Below are positions 27,282-35,466 of a stretch of 64,000 nt of DNA, one piece after another. Source of the DNA: Sinomonas atrocyanea (GTDB lineage: Bacteria > Actinomycetota > Actinomycetes > Actinomycetales > Micrococcaceae); the NCBI RefSeq assembly GCF_001577305.1, contig NZ_CP014518.1, forward strand, positions 3,596,001 through 3,660,000, written 5' to 3'. A program made the position numbers and the translations under genes. Below the pieces are notes generated by a model. That model ran no database searches and had not been told where the DNA came from. It was given only the letters and a program-made list of their open reading frames with translations. Each line of letters starts with the position of its first letter. Within the stretch, counting starts at the first letter, position 1.

Positions 27282-28970
27282 TCAGCGGCTGTTGGAGGCG
27301 GGGGCGCTGGCGCGGCGCGGGCCGCGCCGTCCCCGGCCCTGGCCGCCCTGGGCTCCGCCGCGCTGGCCGGAGGCGCCGGCGCCGCCGCCGTAGCTTCCGC
27401 CGGACGTGCCGCCCGTGGTCGAGCTCCACACGGGGGCGCTGCCCCCGTTCGGCTGCTCGGCGCGCTTCTGTCCGCGGGGCTGCTGGCTGCGGCCCCGCCC
27501 CGTGCCCTCGGCCGGGCCGCGCGAGCGCTGGCCGCGCCCGGACTGGCTCCCGCCGGACTGGCCCCCACCGCTCTGGCCCTGGGCGGCCGGAACGTCATTG
27601 CGGTGACCGGCGCCGCCGGTTCCGCGGCCGCCGCGGCGGGCGACGTCGTCGTGCGCGGCGGACGGCGCGGCCGAGCCCTGGCCCGAGCCGCGGCGCGAGC
27701 GCTTGCGCTGCGCGTTCGAGCCGGTGGACCGGCCGCCGCCCTGCTGCGGCATCTTCGCGGCCACGGCGGCGGCGCGCTCGGCCGGGTCGACGTACTCGGC
27801 GCGCTCGCCGACGAGCGCGAGCACCTCCGGGGAGGAGGACGTCACCGGGGTCACCTCGACCTTGACGCCCGCGTCCTTGAGGAGCTTGCGGACGTCCTGC
27901 TTCTGCTCGGGCAGGACGATGGTCACCACGGTGCCCTCGGAGCCTGCGCGGGCCGTGCGGCCCGAGCGGTGCAGGTAGGCCTTGTGCTCGGCGGGCGGGT
28001 CCACGTGGACCACGAGCTCGACGTCATCCACGTGGACGCCGCGCGCGGCGACGTCCGTCGCGACCAGCACGCTGACCTCGCCCGAGGAGAAGTCCGCGAG
28101 GTTGCGGTCGCGGGCGTTCTGGGACAGGTTGCCGTGGAGGTCCACGGCAGGGATCCCGGACTTCGTCAGCTGCTGCGCGAGCCGCTTGGCGTGGTGCTTG
28201 GTGCGCATGAACAGCACGCGGCGGCCCTTGCCCGAGGCGAGGACCTCGATGAGGTTCTTCTTGCTCGCGGCGTCGGCCGTGAGCAGGACGTGGTGCTCCA
28301 TCGTGCTCACCGCGGCCTGGGGCGCGTCCACGGAGTGCGTGAGCGGGTTCTGGAGGTAGCGCTTGACGAGCTTGTCCACGCCGTTGTCCAGGGTCGCCGA
28401 GAAGAGGAGGCGCTGGCCGCCCTGGGGGGTCTGGTCGAGCAGGCGCTTGACCACCGGCAGGAAGCCGAGGTCCGCCATGTGGTCCGCCTCGTCGAGGACG
28501 GTCACGTCCACGTCCGCGAGGGAGACGAGGCCCTGGCGGCCGAGGTCCTCGAGACGGCCGGGGCAGGCGATGACGATGTCGACGCCGGCCTTGAGCGCGC
28601 GCTCCTGGCGCGCCTGGGAGACGCCGCCGTAGATCACGGTCGTGTTCAGCCCGGCGGCCTGGGCCAGGGGCTCGACGGTCGCGTTGATCTGGGTCGCGAG
28701 CTCCCTCGTCGGTGCGAGGACGAGCCCGCGCGGGCGGCCCGGGGTGCGGCGGGCGCCGCCCACGGTGTCCGCGAGGCGCGCCACGAGCGGCAGCGCGAAG
28801 GCGATGGTCTTGCCCGAGCCGGTGCGGCCGCGGCCGAGGACGTCCCGGCCCGCGAGCGTGTCGGGGAGGGTCTTGGTCTGGATGGGGAACGGCGTCTCGA
28901 TGCCCTGCTCCGCGAGGACGCGGGTCAGGGCGGTGGGCACGCCGAGGGAAACGAAGGTGGTGTCAGCCAT
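27282..28970 (-). CDS. DEAD-box RNA helicase
   Basis: The 562-residue protein unwinds RNA with ATP, probably in ribosome assembly or cold adaptation. Motifs in order: the Q motif (TPFPIQTKTLP), motif I GRTGSGKT, motif Ia PTRELATQI, DEAD as VLDEADHM, motif III SATL, motif V DVAARGV and motif VI HRSGRTARAG. The C-terminal ~170 residues are low-complexity, rich in Gly, Ser, Arg and Gln, a typical RNA-binding tail of the RhlE/DeaD type. Start 28970 is the MADTTFVSLGVP start; an earlier in-frame start adds 29 residues with no family match. Confidence 0.94.
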   Translation of the reverse strand: MADTTFVSLGVPTALTRVLAEQGIETPFPIQTKTLPDTLAGRDVLGRGRTGSGKTIAFALPLVARLADTVGGARRTPGRPRGLVLAPTRELATQINATVEPLAQAAGLNTTVIYGGVSQARQERALKAGVDIVIACPGRLEDLGRQGLVSLADVDVTVLDEADHMADLGFLPVVKRLLDQTPQGGQRLLFSATLDNGVDKLVKRYLQNPLTHSVDAPQAAVSTMEHHVLLTADAASKKNLIEVLASGKGRRVLFMRTKHHAKRLAQQLTKSGIPAVDLHGNLSQNARDRNLADFSSGEVSVLVATDVAARGVHVDDVELVVHVDPPAEHKAYLHRSGRTARAGSEGTVVTIVLPEQKQDVRKLLKDAGVKVEVTPVTSSSPEVLALVGERAEYVDPAERAAAVAAKMPQQGGGRSTGSNAQRKRSRRGSGQGSAAPSAAHDDVARRGGRGTGGAGHRNDVPAAQGQSGGGQSGGSQSGRGQRSRGPAEGTGRGRSQQPRGQKRAEQPNGGSAPVWSSTTGGTSGGSYGGGAGASGQRGGAQGGQGRGRRGPRRASAPASNSR

Positions 28971-29180
28971 AGCTGTGAAGAACACTCCAGCGTCGGATCG
29001 GCCCCACGCGCCAAGCCGGCACGAGGGGGTCGCCGAGGAAAGGGAGCCTGGCCTCACCGCGGGTCCGGGCGGCGCCCTATCCGGGGCGCTCGCGTCCGGG
29101 CGCGGGGCCTGTCAACGCGTTCATCGACGCAGGTGCGACGGGCGCACCGATCTTCCAGTCTACACTGTCGCCGGCTCCGC

Positions 29181-30245
29181 TCAGTCGAGCCCCGCGGGCA
29201 TGGCCTCCCGCGGCATGGCCACGCGCCCCTCGGCGCGCCCGTCGGCACCGAGCAGGACGCCCATCCTCTTGGTCACGCGGAGGAGCACGAGGCTCTCGAG
29301 GAGTTCGATCCCGGGAACCTTCTCCTGCAGGGCGAGTTCCGCCGTCATGACGTCGGCGACGGAGCGGAGCCACATCGTCACGAGGAAGTTGGCCTGGCCG
29401 GTGATCGAGGCCGCGAGGCGCACCGAGCGCAGCGACCGGACGGCCGCCGCGGCGGCGGCGTGCTGCCCGGGCGGAACCCGCGCGTACCACGTGCACGTCA
29501 CCGGGAAGCCGACGGCGTTCTGCGCGACGTCGCACCGGAACGCGATGAGGCCCGAGCCGAGGACGCGCGCGAGCTGGCGCTGCACGGTGGACGGGGTGCG
29601 CCCGAGCGCCTTGGCCATCTGGGCCGCCGTCGCCCGGCCGTCCCGCGCGAGGAGGGGCAGGAGGTCGCGGGCTGCCGGGGAGAGCGGCCCCTCGGCCGCC
29701 CCGCGCGCGGCGAGCTCTGCGAACGCCGCCGACTTCTTCGGGCCGAGCGCGGCGATCCGCCACGAGTGGCCGGCCTGGTGCAGCCTGCTCCCGAGCGAGG
29801 TCTGCACCCGCTCCACGCCGGGAATGGCGAGGATCGCCGGGGCGACGCGCTGGGCGTAGTCGGCCAGCGTCGCGGTGAAGACGGTGAGGACGCAGTCGTG
29901 GTGGCCGGCCGGCAGCTCCACCGTCTGGACCTCCGGGATCGCGTTGAGGGCTTCGGCGACGGCGGGGGTGCTGCCCGGAGCACAGTCGACGTCGACGAAG
30001 GCGAGGGTCATCTCCGTGGGGTCGCCGACTCCGTAGCAGGTGATCCACGCCAGGCCCTGGGACTCGATGCGCTCCCACCGCGCCGCCAGCGTGGCCGGGC
30101 GCACCCCCAGGATCCGGCCGGCGTCCTGCCACGTGACCCGGGGCGCGATCTGCAGGGCGTTGATGAGCTCGAGGTCGGCCTCCGAGAGCTGGTCCGTTGC
30201 CCGGAGCCCTGCATATTTCTGACTGTCTCGGGGAGAGTTCTGCAT
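29181..30245 (-). CDS. Lrp/AsnC-type regulator with two HTH-ligand modules
   Basis: The 354-residue protein is about twice the normal Lrp length. It has a first helix-turn-helix near residues 25-70 (DLELINALQIAPRVTWQDAG), an AsnC-like sensing region, and a second HTH near 205-250 (DLLPLLARDGRATAAQMAKA) with a second sensing region (ASITGQANFLVTMWL). Double Lrp proteins are common in actinobacteria and usually control the divergent gene, here the M20 amidohydrolase-MFS operon. ATG 30245 begins MQNSPRDSQKYAGL. The 90-bp gap to the amidohydrolase holds a perfect palindrome. Confidence 0.88.
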   Translation of the reverse strand: MQNSPRDSQKYAGLRATDQLSEADLELINALQIAPRVTWQDAGRILGVRPATLAARWERIESQGLAWITCYGVGDPTEMTLAFVDVDCAPGSTPAVAEALNAIPEVQTVELPAGHHDCVLTVFTATLADYAQRVAPAILAIPGVERVQTSLGSRLHQAGHSWRIAALGPKKSAAFAELAARGAAEGPLSPAARDLLPLLARDGRATAAQMAKALGRTPSTVQRQLARVLGSGLIAFRCDVAQNAVGFPVTCTWYARVPPGQHAAAAAAVRSLRSVRLAASITGQANFLVTMWLRSVADVMTAELALQEKVPGIELLESLVLLRVTKRMGVLLGADGRAEGRVAMPREAMPAGLD

Positions 30246-30303
30246 GATGCTGCCGAATCTAGCCCCCTGTGGCGCCCAGAGCGACACACTGGTCAGCATC
30301 GAC

Positions 30304-30315
30304 CGCCACGTGGCG
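30304..30315. promoter_or_regulatory. Palindrome CGCCACGTGGCG in the Lrp-amidohydrolase gap
   Basis: A perfect 12-bp palindrome lies 21 bp before the amidohydrolase start and 59 bp before the divergent Lrp start. It is the best operator candidate for the double Lrp regulator, but it rests on symmetry only. Confidence 0.4.
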
Positions 30316-30335
30316 CACGTCACAGGAAAGGAACC

Positions 30336-31559
30336 ATGGACCTCATCGCTGATGCCCGCAGCCTCCAGGACACGCTGACCGAGTGGCGGCATGCCCTCCA
30401 CGAGGAGCCCGAGATCGGGCTCGACCTCCCGCGCACGCAGGAGAAGGTCCTCTCCGTGCTCGACGGCCTCGGCCTGGAGGTCTCGACCGGCACGGACACG
30501 ACGTCGGTCACCGCCGTCCTGCGCGGCGGGCCGCACGAGTCCGCCCAGGCGGCTCCCACCGTGCTGCTGCGGGCGGACATGGACGCCCTTCCGGTCCAGG
30601 AGCGCACGGGCGCTGCCTTCACCTCGAGGATCGACGGCGCGATGCACGCGTGCGGCCACGACCTGCACACCTCGATGCTGCTCGGCGCGGCGACGCTGCT
30701 CGCCGATGCCCGCCACCGGCTCGCCGGGGACGTCGTCTTCATGTTCCAGCCCGGCGAGGAGGGCTTCGACGGGGCCGGGGTGATGCTCCGCGAGGGGGTG
30801 CTCGACGCCGCCGGCCGCCGCCCCGACGCCGCGTTCGGGATGCACGTCTTCTCCTCGATGGCCCCGCACGGGACGTTCGTCACCCGTCCGGGCGTCATGA
30901 TGAGCGCCTCGGACGGCCTGTTCGTCCGGGTCCTGGGTGCGGGCGGCCACGGATCGGCCCCGCACTCGGCCAAGGACCCCGTGACGGTGGCCGCGGAGAT
31001 GGTCCTCGCGCTCCAGACGATGGTCACCCGCCAGTTCGACATGTTCGATCCGACGGTCGTCACGGTCGGGCGGCTCGCGGCCGGGACCAAGCGCAACATC
31101 ATCCCGGACACCGCCGAGTTCGACGCCACGATCCGCACCTTCTCAGACGCCCACCGCGAGCGCATGCAGACGGCCATCCCCCGCCTGCTGACCGGGATCG
31201 CCCACGCCCACGGCCTCGACGTCGAGGTCCGCTACGAGGCCGAGTACCCGCTCACCATCACGGACACCGCGGAAACCGAGTTCGCGGAGGCCGCCGTGGC
31301 CGAGCTCTTCGGCGGCGCGGCCGGCCGGCACGCCCGCCTCGCGCAGCCGCTGAGCGGGTCCGAGGACTTCTCGCGGGTCCTGGCCGAGATCCCCGGCACC
31401 TTCATCGGGCTCAGCGCCGTCCCCGCCGGCGTGGACCCGGGCACCGCCGCGTTCAACCACTCCCCGTACGCGACCTTCGACGACGCCGTCCTCGCCGACG
31501 GCGCCGCCCTCTACGCGCACCTCGCCTTCTCCAAGACCGCCCAGCTCGCTGGCCGCTGA
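30336..31559 (+). CDS. M20 family metallo-amidohydrolase (hippurate/N-acyl amino acid hydrolase type)
   Basis: The 407-residue enzyme hydrolyses the amide bond of N-acyl amino acids, hippurate or related conjugates. M20D signatures: metal ligands in HACGHDLHTSML, FQPGEEGFDGAGVM with the general-base glutamate, the dimerisation-domain stretch GGHGSAPHSAKDP, and the C-terminal metal ligand in PLSGSEDFSRVL. LRADMDALPVQERTG is the family's early hallmark. It is divergent from the Lrp gene and 31 bp upstream of an MFS transporter, which likely imports its substrate or product. The exact substrate is unknown. Confidence 0.92.
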   Translation: MDLIADARSLQDTLTEWRHALHEEPEIGLDLPRTQEKVLSVLDGLGLEVSTGTDTTSVTAVLRGGPHESAQAAPTVLLRADMDALPVQERTGAAFTSRIDGAMHACGHDLHTSMLLGAATLLADARHRLAGDVVFMFQPGEEGFDGAGVMLREGVLDAAGRRPDAAFGMHVFSSMAPHGTFVTRPGVMMSASDGLFVRVLGAGGHGSAPHSAKDPVTVAAEMVLALQTMVTRQFDMFDPTVVTVGRLAAGTKRNIIPDTAEFDATIRTFSDAHRERMQTAIPRLLTGIAHAHGLDVEVRYEAEYPLTITDTAETEFAEAAVAELFGGAAGRHARLAQPLSGSEDFSRVLAEIPGTFIGLSAVPAGVDPGTAAFNHSPYATFDDAVLADGAALYAHLAFSKTAQLAGR

Positions 31560-31562
31560 CCA

Positions 31563-31574
31563 CCCCCCCCCCCC
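31563..31574 (+). repeat. Run of 12 C residues before the MFS ribosome site
   Basis: A 12-base C tract lies between the amidohydrolase stop and the CGGAGG ribosome site of the MFS gene (start 31591). Such runs are prone to slippage in replication and sequencing. Length changes here would alter spacing upstream of the MFS ribosome site but not its coding frame. Confidence 0.75.
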
Positions 31575-31590
31575 ACCCGGAGGCCCATCC

Positions 31591-32892
31591 ATGTCCACCA
31601 ACGCCGCCGTCGCCGGACGCGTCCGCAAGGCACCCTCGACCCGGCAGACCCTCGTGAGCACGGGGGTCGGCAACGCCGTCGAATGGTTCGACTGGAACGT
31701 CTACGCGACCTTCGCGCCGTTCTTCTCGAAGCAGCTGTTCAACGGCGCAGATCCCACCTCCGCGATCCTGGCGACCCTCGCGGTCTTCGCTGTCGGCTTC
31801 CTCGCCCGGCCCTTCGGCGGGCTGGTGTTCGGCTGGATCGGGGACCGGATCGGCCGCCGGACCTCGATGACGCTCGCCGTGGCCCTCGCGGCCTTCGGCA
31901 GCCTGCTCATCGCCCTGGCCCCCACGTTCAGCTCGGTGGGCGTCCTCGCGTCCCTCGTGCTCCTCGTGGCCCGGCTCATCCAGGGCCTCGCCCACGGCGG
32001 CGAGCTGCCCTCGTCCCAGACCTACCTCTCTGAGGTGGCGCCGCGGGAGAAGCGCGGGCTCTGGTCCTCGCTCATCTACGTCTCCGGCACCATGGGCGTC
32101 CTGTTCGGCACCTTCCTCGGGGTGGTCCTCACGAGCGTGCTCAGCAAGGCCCAGATGGACTCCTTCGGCTGGCGCATCCCGTTCTTCCTCGGCGCCGTGC
32201 TCGGCCTGTACGGGCTCATCATGCGGGCCCGGATGCCCGAGACGGAGGCGTTCGAGGGCCTCACGGACGGGGCGAAGAAGCCGAAGCACCCGCTGTGGCG
32301 CTCCATCGTCGAGCACCGGAAGCAGGCCCTGCAGGTCATCGGCATGACCGTCGGGCTGACCATCATCTACTACGTGTGGGGCGTGGTGGCCCCGGCCTTC
32401 GCCATCTCGAGCCTGCACATCAACCCCACCCAGGCGCTCTGGGCGGGCGTGGGCGCCAACGTCGTCTTCCTCATCGCCCTGCCGCTGTGGGGCAGGGTCA
32501 GCGACCGGATCGGCCGCAAGAAGGTCCTGATCATCGGCGGCGCCGGGGTCGCGGTCCTGCACTTCCCGATGACCTGGCTCCTGCACGACGCCGCGTGGCA
32601 GCTGTTCGTCTCGATGTCCGTCATGCTCGTCTTCATCGCGTGCTCCGCGGCGATCGTCCCGGCGGCGTACGCGGAGATGTTCCCCGCGCACATCCGCACG
32701 GTCGGCGTCGGCGTGCCGTACTCGATCTGCGTCGCGCTGTTCGGCGGGACGGCGCCCTACCTCCAGCAGCTGTTCTCCGACGTGTTCCACCAGTCGTGGA
32801 TGTTCAACGTCTACGCCGTGCTCATGGTCCTCGTCTCGATCCTGACCGTCCTCGGCCTGCCCGAGACGAAGGGCAAGGACCTGCGCCACTGA
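31591..32892 (+). CDS. MFS transporter, metabolite:H+ symporter (MHS) type
   Basis: The 433-residue protein has 12 predicted membrane segments. The N-terminal VGNAVEWFDWNVYATFAPFF signature and the loop motif GWIGDRIGRRTSM mark the MHS subgroup (shikimate, proline/betaine, alpha-ketoglutarate type carriers). A second conserved loop, GRVSDRIGRKKVL, starts the C-terminal half. It is probably co-transcribed with the amidohydrolase and may import N-acyl or aromatic acids for it; this pairing is inference. A hairpin terminator follows. Confidence 0.92.
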   Translation: MSTNAAVAGRVRKAPSTRQTLVSTGVGNAVEWFDWNVYATFAPFFSKQLFNGADPTSAILATLAVFAVGFLARPFGGLVFGWIGDRIGRRTSMTLAVALAAFGSLLIALAPTFSSVGVLASLVLLVARLIQGLAHGGELPSSQTYLSEVAPREKRGLWSSLIYVSGTMGVLFGTFLGVVLTSVLSKAQMDSFGWRIPFFLGAVLGLYGLIMRARMPETEAFEGLTDGAKKPKHPLWRSIVEHRKQALQVIGMTVGLTIIYYVWGVVAPAFAISSLHINPTQALWAGVGANVVFLIALPLWGRVSDRIGRKKVLIIGGAGVAVLHFPMTWLLHDAAWQLFVSMSVMLVFIACSAAIVPAAYAEMFPAHIRTVGVGVPYSICVALFGGTAPYLQQLFSDVFHQSWMFNVYAVLMVLVSILTVLGLPETKGKDLRH

Positions 32893-32908
32893 CCCGGCTG
32901 CCACGGAC

Positions 32909-32952
32909 GGCGCCCCGCCAGCGCAAGCCGGCGGGGCGCCGTCGTGCGTGCC
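32909..32952 (+). terminator. Terminator after the MFS gene
   Basis: The perfect 11-bp stem GGCGCCCCGCC / GGCGGGGCGCC (32909-32919, 32930-32940), with a 10-nt loop, is followed by GTCGTGCGTGCC. The tail is the same as after the 15.8 kb terminator. Confidence 0.7.
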
Positions 32953-32971
32953 CCGGTACCCTTGGAGGGCA

Positions 32972-33835
32972 ATGAGCGAGCACCCCGAATCCCCCGCGAC
33001 CACCCCCGGCAACCCCGTCACCCCGGGCAGCCGGGCCTCCTTCGGCACGTACCGCCGCCAGCCCCTCAGCTTCGTGCGGCGCGGCACGCGGCTCCAGGGG
33101 CGCCGGCAGGCCGCGTGGGACGAGCACGCGGACGCCTACGTGGTGGACGTCCCGCGGCACGTTGCGGACACCTCCGTGCACCCCGACTATGTCTTCGACG
33201 CCGCCGCGGAGTTCGGGCGGGTGGCGCCCCTCGTCGTGGAGATCGGCTCGGGCCTCGGAGAGGCGGTCGTCGCCGCGGCGGAGGCCTCGCCGGAGCGGAA
33301 CTTCCTCGCCGTGGAGGTCTACCGGCCGGGCCTGGCGAACACGCTCCTGCGGATCGGCCAGCGCGGCCTCACGAACGTGCGCGTGGTCCAGGCCAACGCC
33401 CCCGAAGTGCTCGGCTCGATGCTGCCTGCCGGCTCGGTGGACGAGCTCTGGGTCTTCTTCCCGGACCCCTGGCACAAGACGCGCCACCACAAGCGGCGCA
33501 TGGTGAAGGACACCTTCGCCGCGCTCGCCGCCCGCGTCCTCGCCCCCGGCGGCCTCTGGCGGCTCGCCACGGACTGGTCCGGGTACGCGCAGCAGATGCG
33601 GGACGTCGTGGCCGCCTCGCCGGACTTCCGCAACGCGCACGACGGCGAGCTGGCCGGCCCTGCGAGCCCGCTCACCGCGGCCTGGGCCTCCGGGGTGGAC
33701 TGCGAGCCCACCGGGGAGGCGGACACCGTGGGCGGGTGGGCCCCGAGGTTCGAGGGGCGGACCCTGACGAGCTTCGAGAACAAGGCCCTCAAGGCCGGCC
33801 GCGTCATCTTCGACCTCACCGCCGTGAGGGTCTGA
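32972..33835 (+). CDS. trmB: tRNA (guanine-N7)-methyltransferase
   Basis: TrmB methylates N7 of G46 in the variable loop of tRNAs. The 287-residue protein has the SAM motif VVEIGSGLGEAVVAA and the diagnostic active-site stretch VFFPDPWHKTRHHKRRMV. The C-terminus (FENKALKAGRVIFDL) matches the family's E-x-K ending. About 45 N-terminal residues are low complexity. The start at 32972 has GGAGGGC upstream; an alternative 24 bases earlier has none. Confidence 0.94.
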   Translation: MSEHPESPATTPGNPVTPGSRASFGTYRRQPLSFVRRGTRLQGRRQAAWDEHADAYVVDVPRHVADTSVHPDYVFDAAAEFGRVAPLVVEIGSGLGEAVVAAAEASPERNFLAVEVYRPGLANTLLRIGQRGLTNVRVVQANAPEVLGSMLPAGSVDELWVFFPDPWHKTRHHKRRMVKDTFAALAARVLAPGGLWRLATDWSGYAQQMRDVVAASPDFRNAHDGELAGPASPLTAAWASGVDCEPTGEADTVGGWAPRFEGRTLTSFENKALKAGRVIFDLTAVRV

Positions 33836-33863
33836 GCCCCCTCACGTCGGGCCGCCCAGCTGG

Positions 33864-34580
33864 TCAGCCCAGCGACGTCCTCGCCACGGTCTGCTGGGCG
33901 GCGTCCCGGATCTCCACCGCGCGGATGGCCGGGAGCTCGAAGGAGGTGGCGCCGGTCAGGACGGCCCGGCCCGAGTACCCGGTCGAGCTCCACGCGCCGG
34001 CCTGCTGCGCCGTGCCCCCGGCCGAGACGACCCAGACCGTGTAGGCCCCGCCGTTCGGCATGCCCCGGCAGGTGAGGTCGAGCTCGGTCCCCCAGGCCCT
34101 GGCCACGAGCGCGAGGTCGATGCGCGCGCCGTCGCCCGAAGCGAGCGTCACGGTGGTCGCCCCAGCCGTGGCCGAAGCGCTCGGCGGCGGCGGCGCCGCC
34201 TGCCCCGGGCGGGCGCCCAGCGTGGGGCCGAGTGCGATCCCGGCGGCGAAGAACCCCGCCGCCGCGGCCGCGAGGGAAGCGGTCCACGCCGCCGCACGCG
34301 CACGACGGCGCCGGGTCACCCGGGCGAGCAGCTCGCGCGATGCGGTGCCCGGCTCGGGTGCGCGGCCGGCGTCGTCCGCGATCTGCGCGGCGCGCTCCGA
34401 CGGCACCGCGTCCAGGAGCGCCGGCAGCGTCTCGAGCCCGGCGAGCTCGGCGCGGCACTGGGCGCACTGGGCGAGGTGGTCCTCGACGGCCTGCCGCTCC
34501 TGCCCGCTGAGGGCGCCGAGCACGTAGGCGCCGAGGTCCATCCGCTGCTCGTGGCCCTGCCGGAACTCTCCTGTGGTCAT
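33864..34580 (-). CDS. anti-sigma factor, RskA type
   Basis: The 238-residue membrane protein should hold the ECF sigma factor encoded just upstream. It has an N-terminal zinc-associated anti-sigma motif (HLAQCAQC, H-x3-C-x2-C, near residue 35), a basic stretch RRRRARAAAW, one membrane helix (about 99-120) and an extracytoplasmic RskA domain, with the GGAYTVWVVSAGG strand and the RAVEIRDA ending typical of the family. Its ATG overlaps the sigma factor stop by four bases, the standard coupled arrangement. Release of sigma is expected by regulated proteolysis in response to an envelope or redox signal. Confidence 0.9.
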   Translation of the reverse strand: MTTGEFRQGHEQRMDLGAYVLGALSGQERQAVEDHLAQCAQCRAELAGLETLPALLDAVPSERAAQIADDAGRAPEPGTASRELLARVTRRRRARAAAWTASLAAAAAGFFAAGIALGPTLGARPGQAAPPPPSASATAGATTVTLASGDGARIDLALVARAWGTELDLTCRGMPNGGAYTVWVVSAGGTAQQAGAWSSTGYSGRAVLTGATSFELPAIRAVEIRDAAQQTVARTSLG

Positions 34581-35086
34581 CGGTCCACCCCCATCTCGTC
34601 GAGCGCGGCGCGGAGGGCCCGGAGCGCGTAGAAGCAGCGGGACTTCACCGTGCCCGCCGGCACGCCGAGCTCCACGGCCGCCTCGGCGACCGTGAGCCGC
34701 CGGTAGTGGACCGCGACGAGCGCCTGGCGGTGCTCCGGGGTGAGCCGGGCGAGCGCCTCCTCCATGACCACGCGGTCCAGGAGCTCGTCGATGCGCTCGG
34801 CGTCCACGGCCACGGCGAAGCGGTCGCCGGCCTCGTCCACCGACGCCACCGTGCGCGGACGGCGCGAGGCGAGGCGGTGCTGGTCGACGATGAGGTTCCG
34901 CACGGTGCGGTAGAGGTAGGGGCGCAGGCCCTGGGTCCCGGGCGGGGCGTGCCGCCAGACCCTGATGATCGCCTCCTGCACGATGTCCTCCGCCTTCTCG
35001 CGGTCCACGGCGCCACGGGCGAAGCGGCGCAGGGCGGCGCCGTGCTCGCGGTACAGCGCCGCGACCGCTTCCTCGTCCATGGGCAT
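34577..35086 (-). CDS. ECF RNA polymerase sigma factor, SigK-like
   Basis: The 169-residue protein has sigma-70 region 2 (residues 8-75, with the DREKAEDIVQEAIIRVWRH core) and region 4 (about 110-165, LTPEHRQALVAVHYRRLTVA and the helix LGVPAGTVKSRCFYALRALR). It overlaps the RskA-type anti-sigma gene by four bases. AGGAGGT precedes the ATG at 35086. Homologous pairs usually control their own operon plus a small set of envelope genes. The 35-residue tail upstream of the sigma gene in the same frame has no family support, so I exclude it. Confidence 0.92.
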   Translation of the reverse strand: MPMDEEAVAALYREHGAALRRFARGAVDREKAEDIVQEAIIRVWRHAPPGTQGLRPYLYRTVRNLIVDQHRLASRRPRTVASVDEAGDRFAVAVDAERIDELLDRVVMEEALARLTPEHRQALVAVHYRRLTVAEAAVELGVPAGTVKSRCFYALRALRAALDEMGVDR

Positions 35087-35242
35087 GGGGACCTCCTTGC
35101 CCCTACACACGTCCTCCACGCCGCCGCGGTTCACGTACGGCGCGCCCCCGATCATTCTGCGGCGCTGCGCCCGGACAGCGGCACCTCTGGAAGAGCCTCC
35201 CGGCCGCGGGTAGTGTGGGGAGCCCGAGGTGGAGGAGGAACC

Positions 35243-35410
35243 ATGTCAGACTTCCGCACCTACACGGAAGAGGAGAAGCACAGTTTCGTCGCGCCGTCGT
35301 GCGAGCTCTGCGGGCAGCACCGGCACATCGTGTGGCAGCAGGACGGGGACAAGTGGGTCCCCCGGGACAAGGGCTGCTCCAACGAGGCCTGTCCGCAGTA
35401 CAACGGCTGA
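35243..35410 (+). CDS. 55-residue cysteine-rich small protein
   Basis: A short gene with an excellent ribosome site (GGAGGAGGA) 4 bp before the ATG. The product has four cysteines in two pairs, CELCGQH and CSNEACPQ, separated by about 25 residues; this looks like a small zinc ribbon. It contains aromatic and charged residues (HIVWQQDGDKWVPRD) but no membrane segment. It is divergent from the sigma factor. I do not know a function; the strong start site and ordered sequence make it a credible gene despite its length. Confidence 0.75.
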   Translation: MSDFRTYTEEEKHSFVAPSCELCGQHRHIVWQQDGDKWVPRDKGCSNEACPQYNG

Positions 35411-35466
35411 CGGCCTGCGCGGCCACCCGCACGCGCGCCCCTGACGGGCGGCGCTGGGCGGGTGGC

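Noticed and set aside
27117..31559. A 1480-codon open frame on +
   Set aside because: It runs antisense to the DEAD helicase and Lrp genes and only its last part is the real M20 amidohydrolase. GC-rich third positions leave such frames open by chance.
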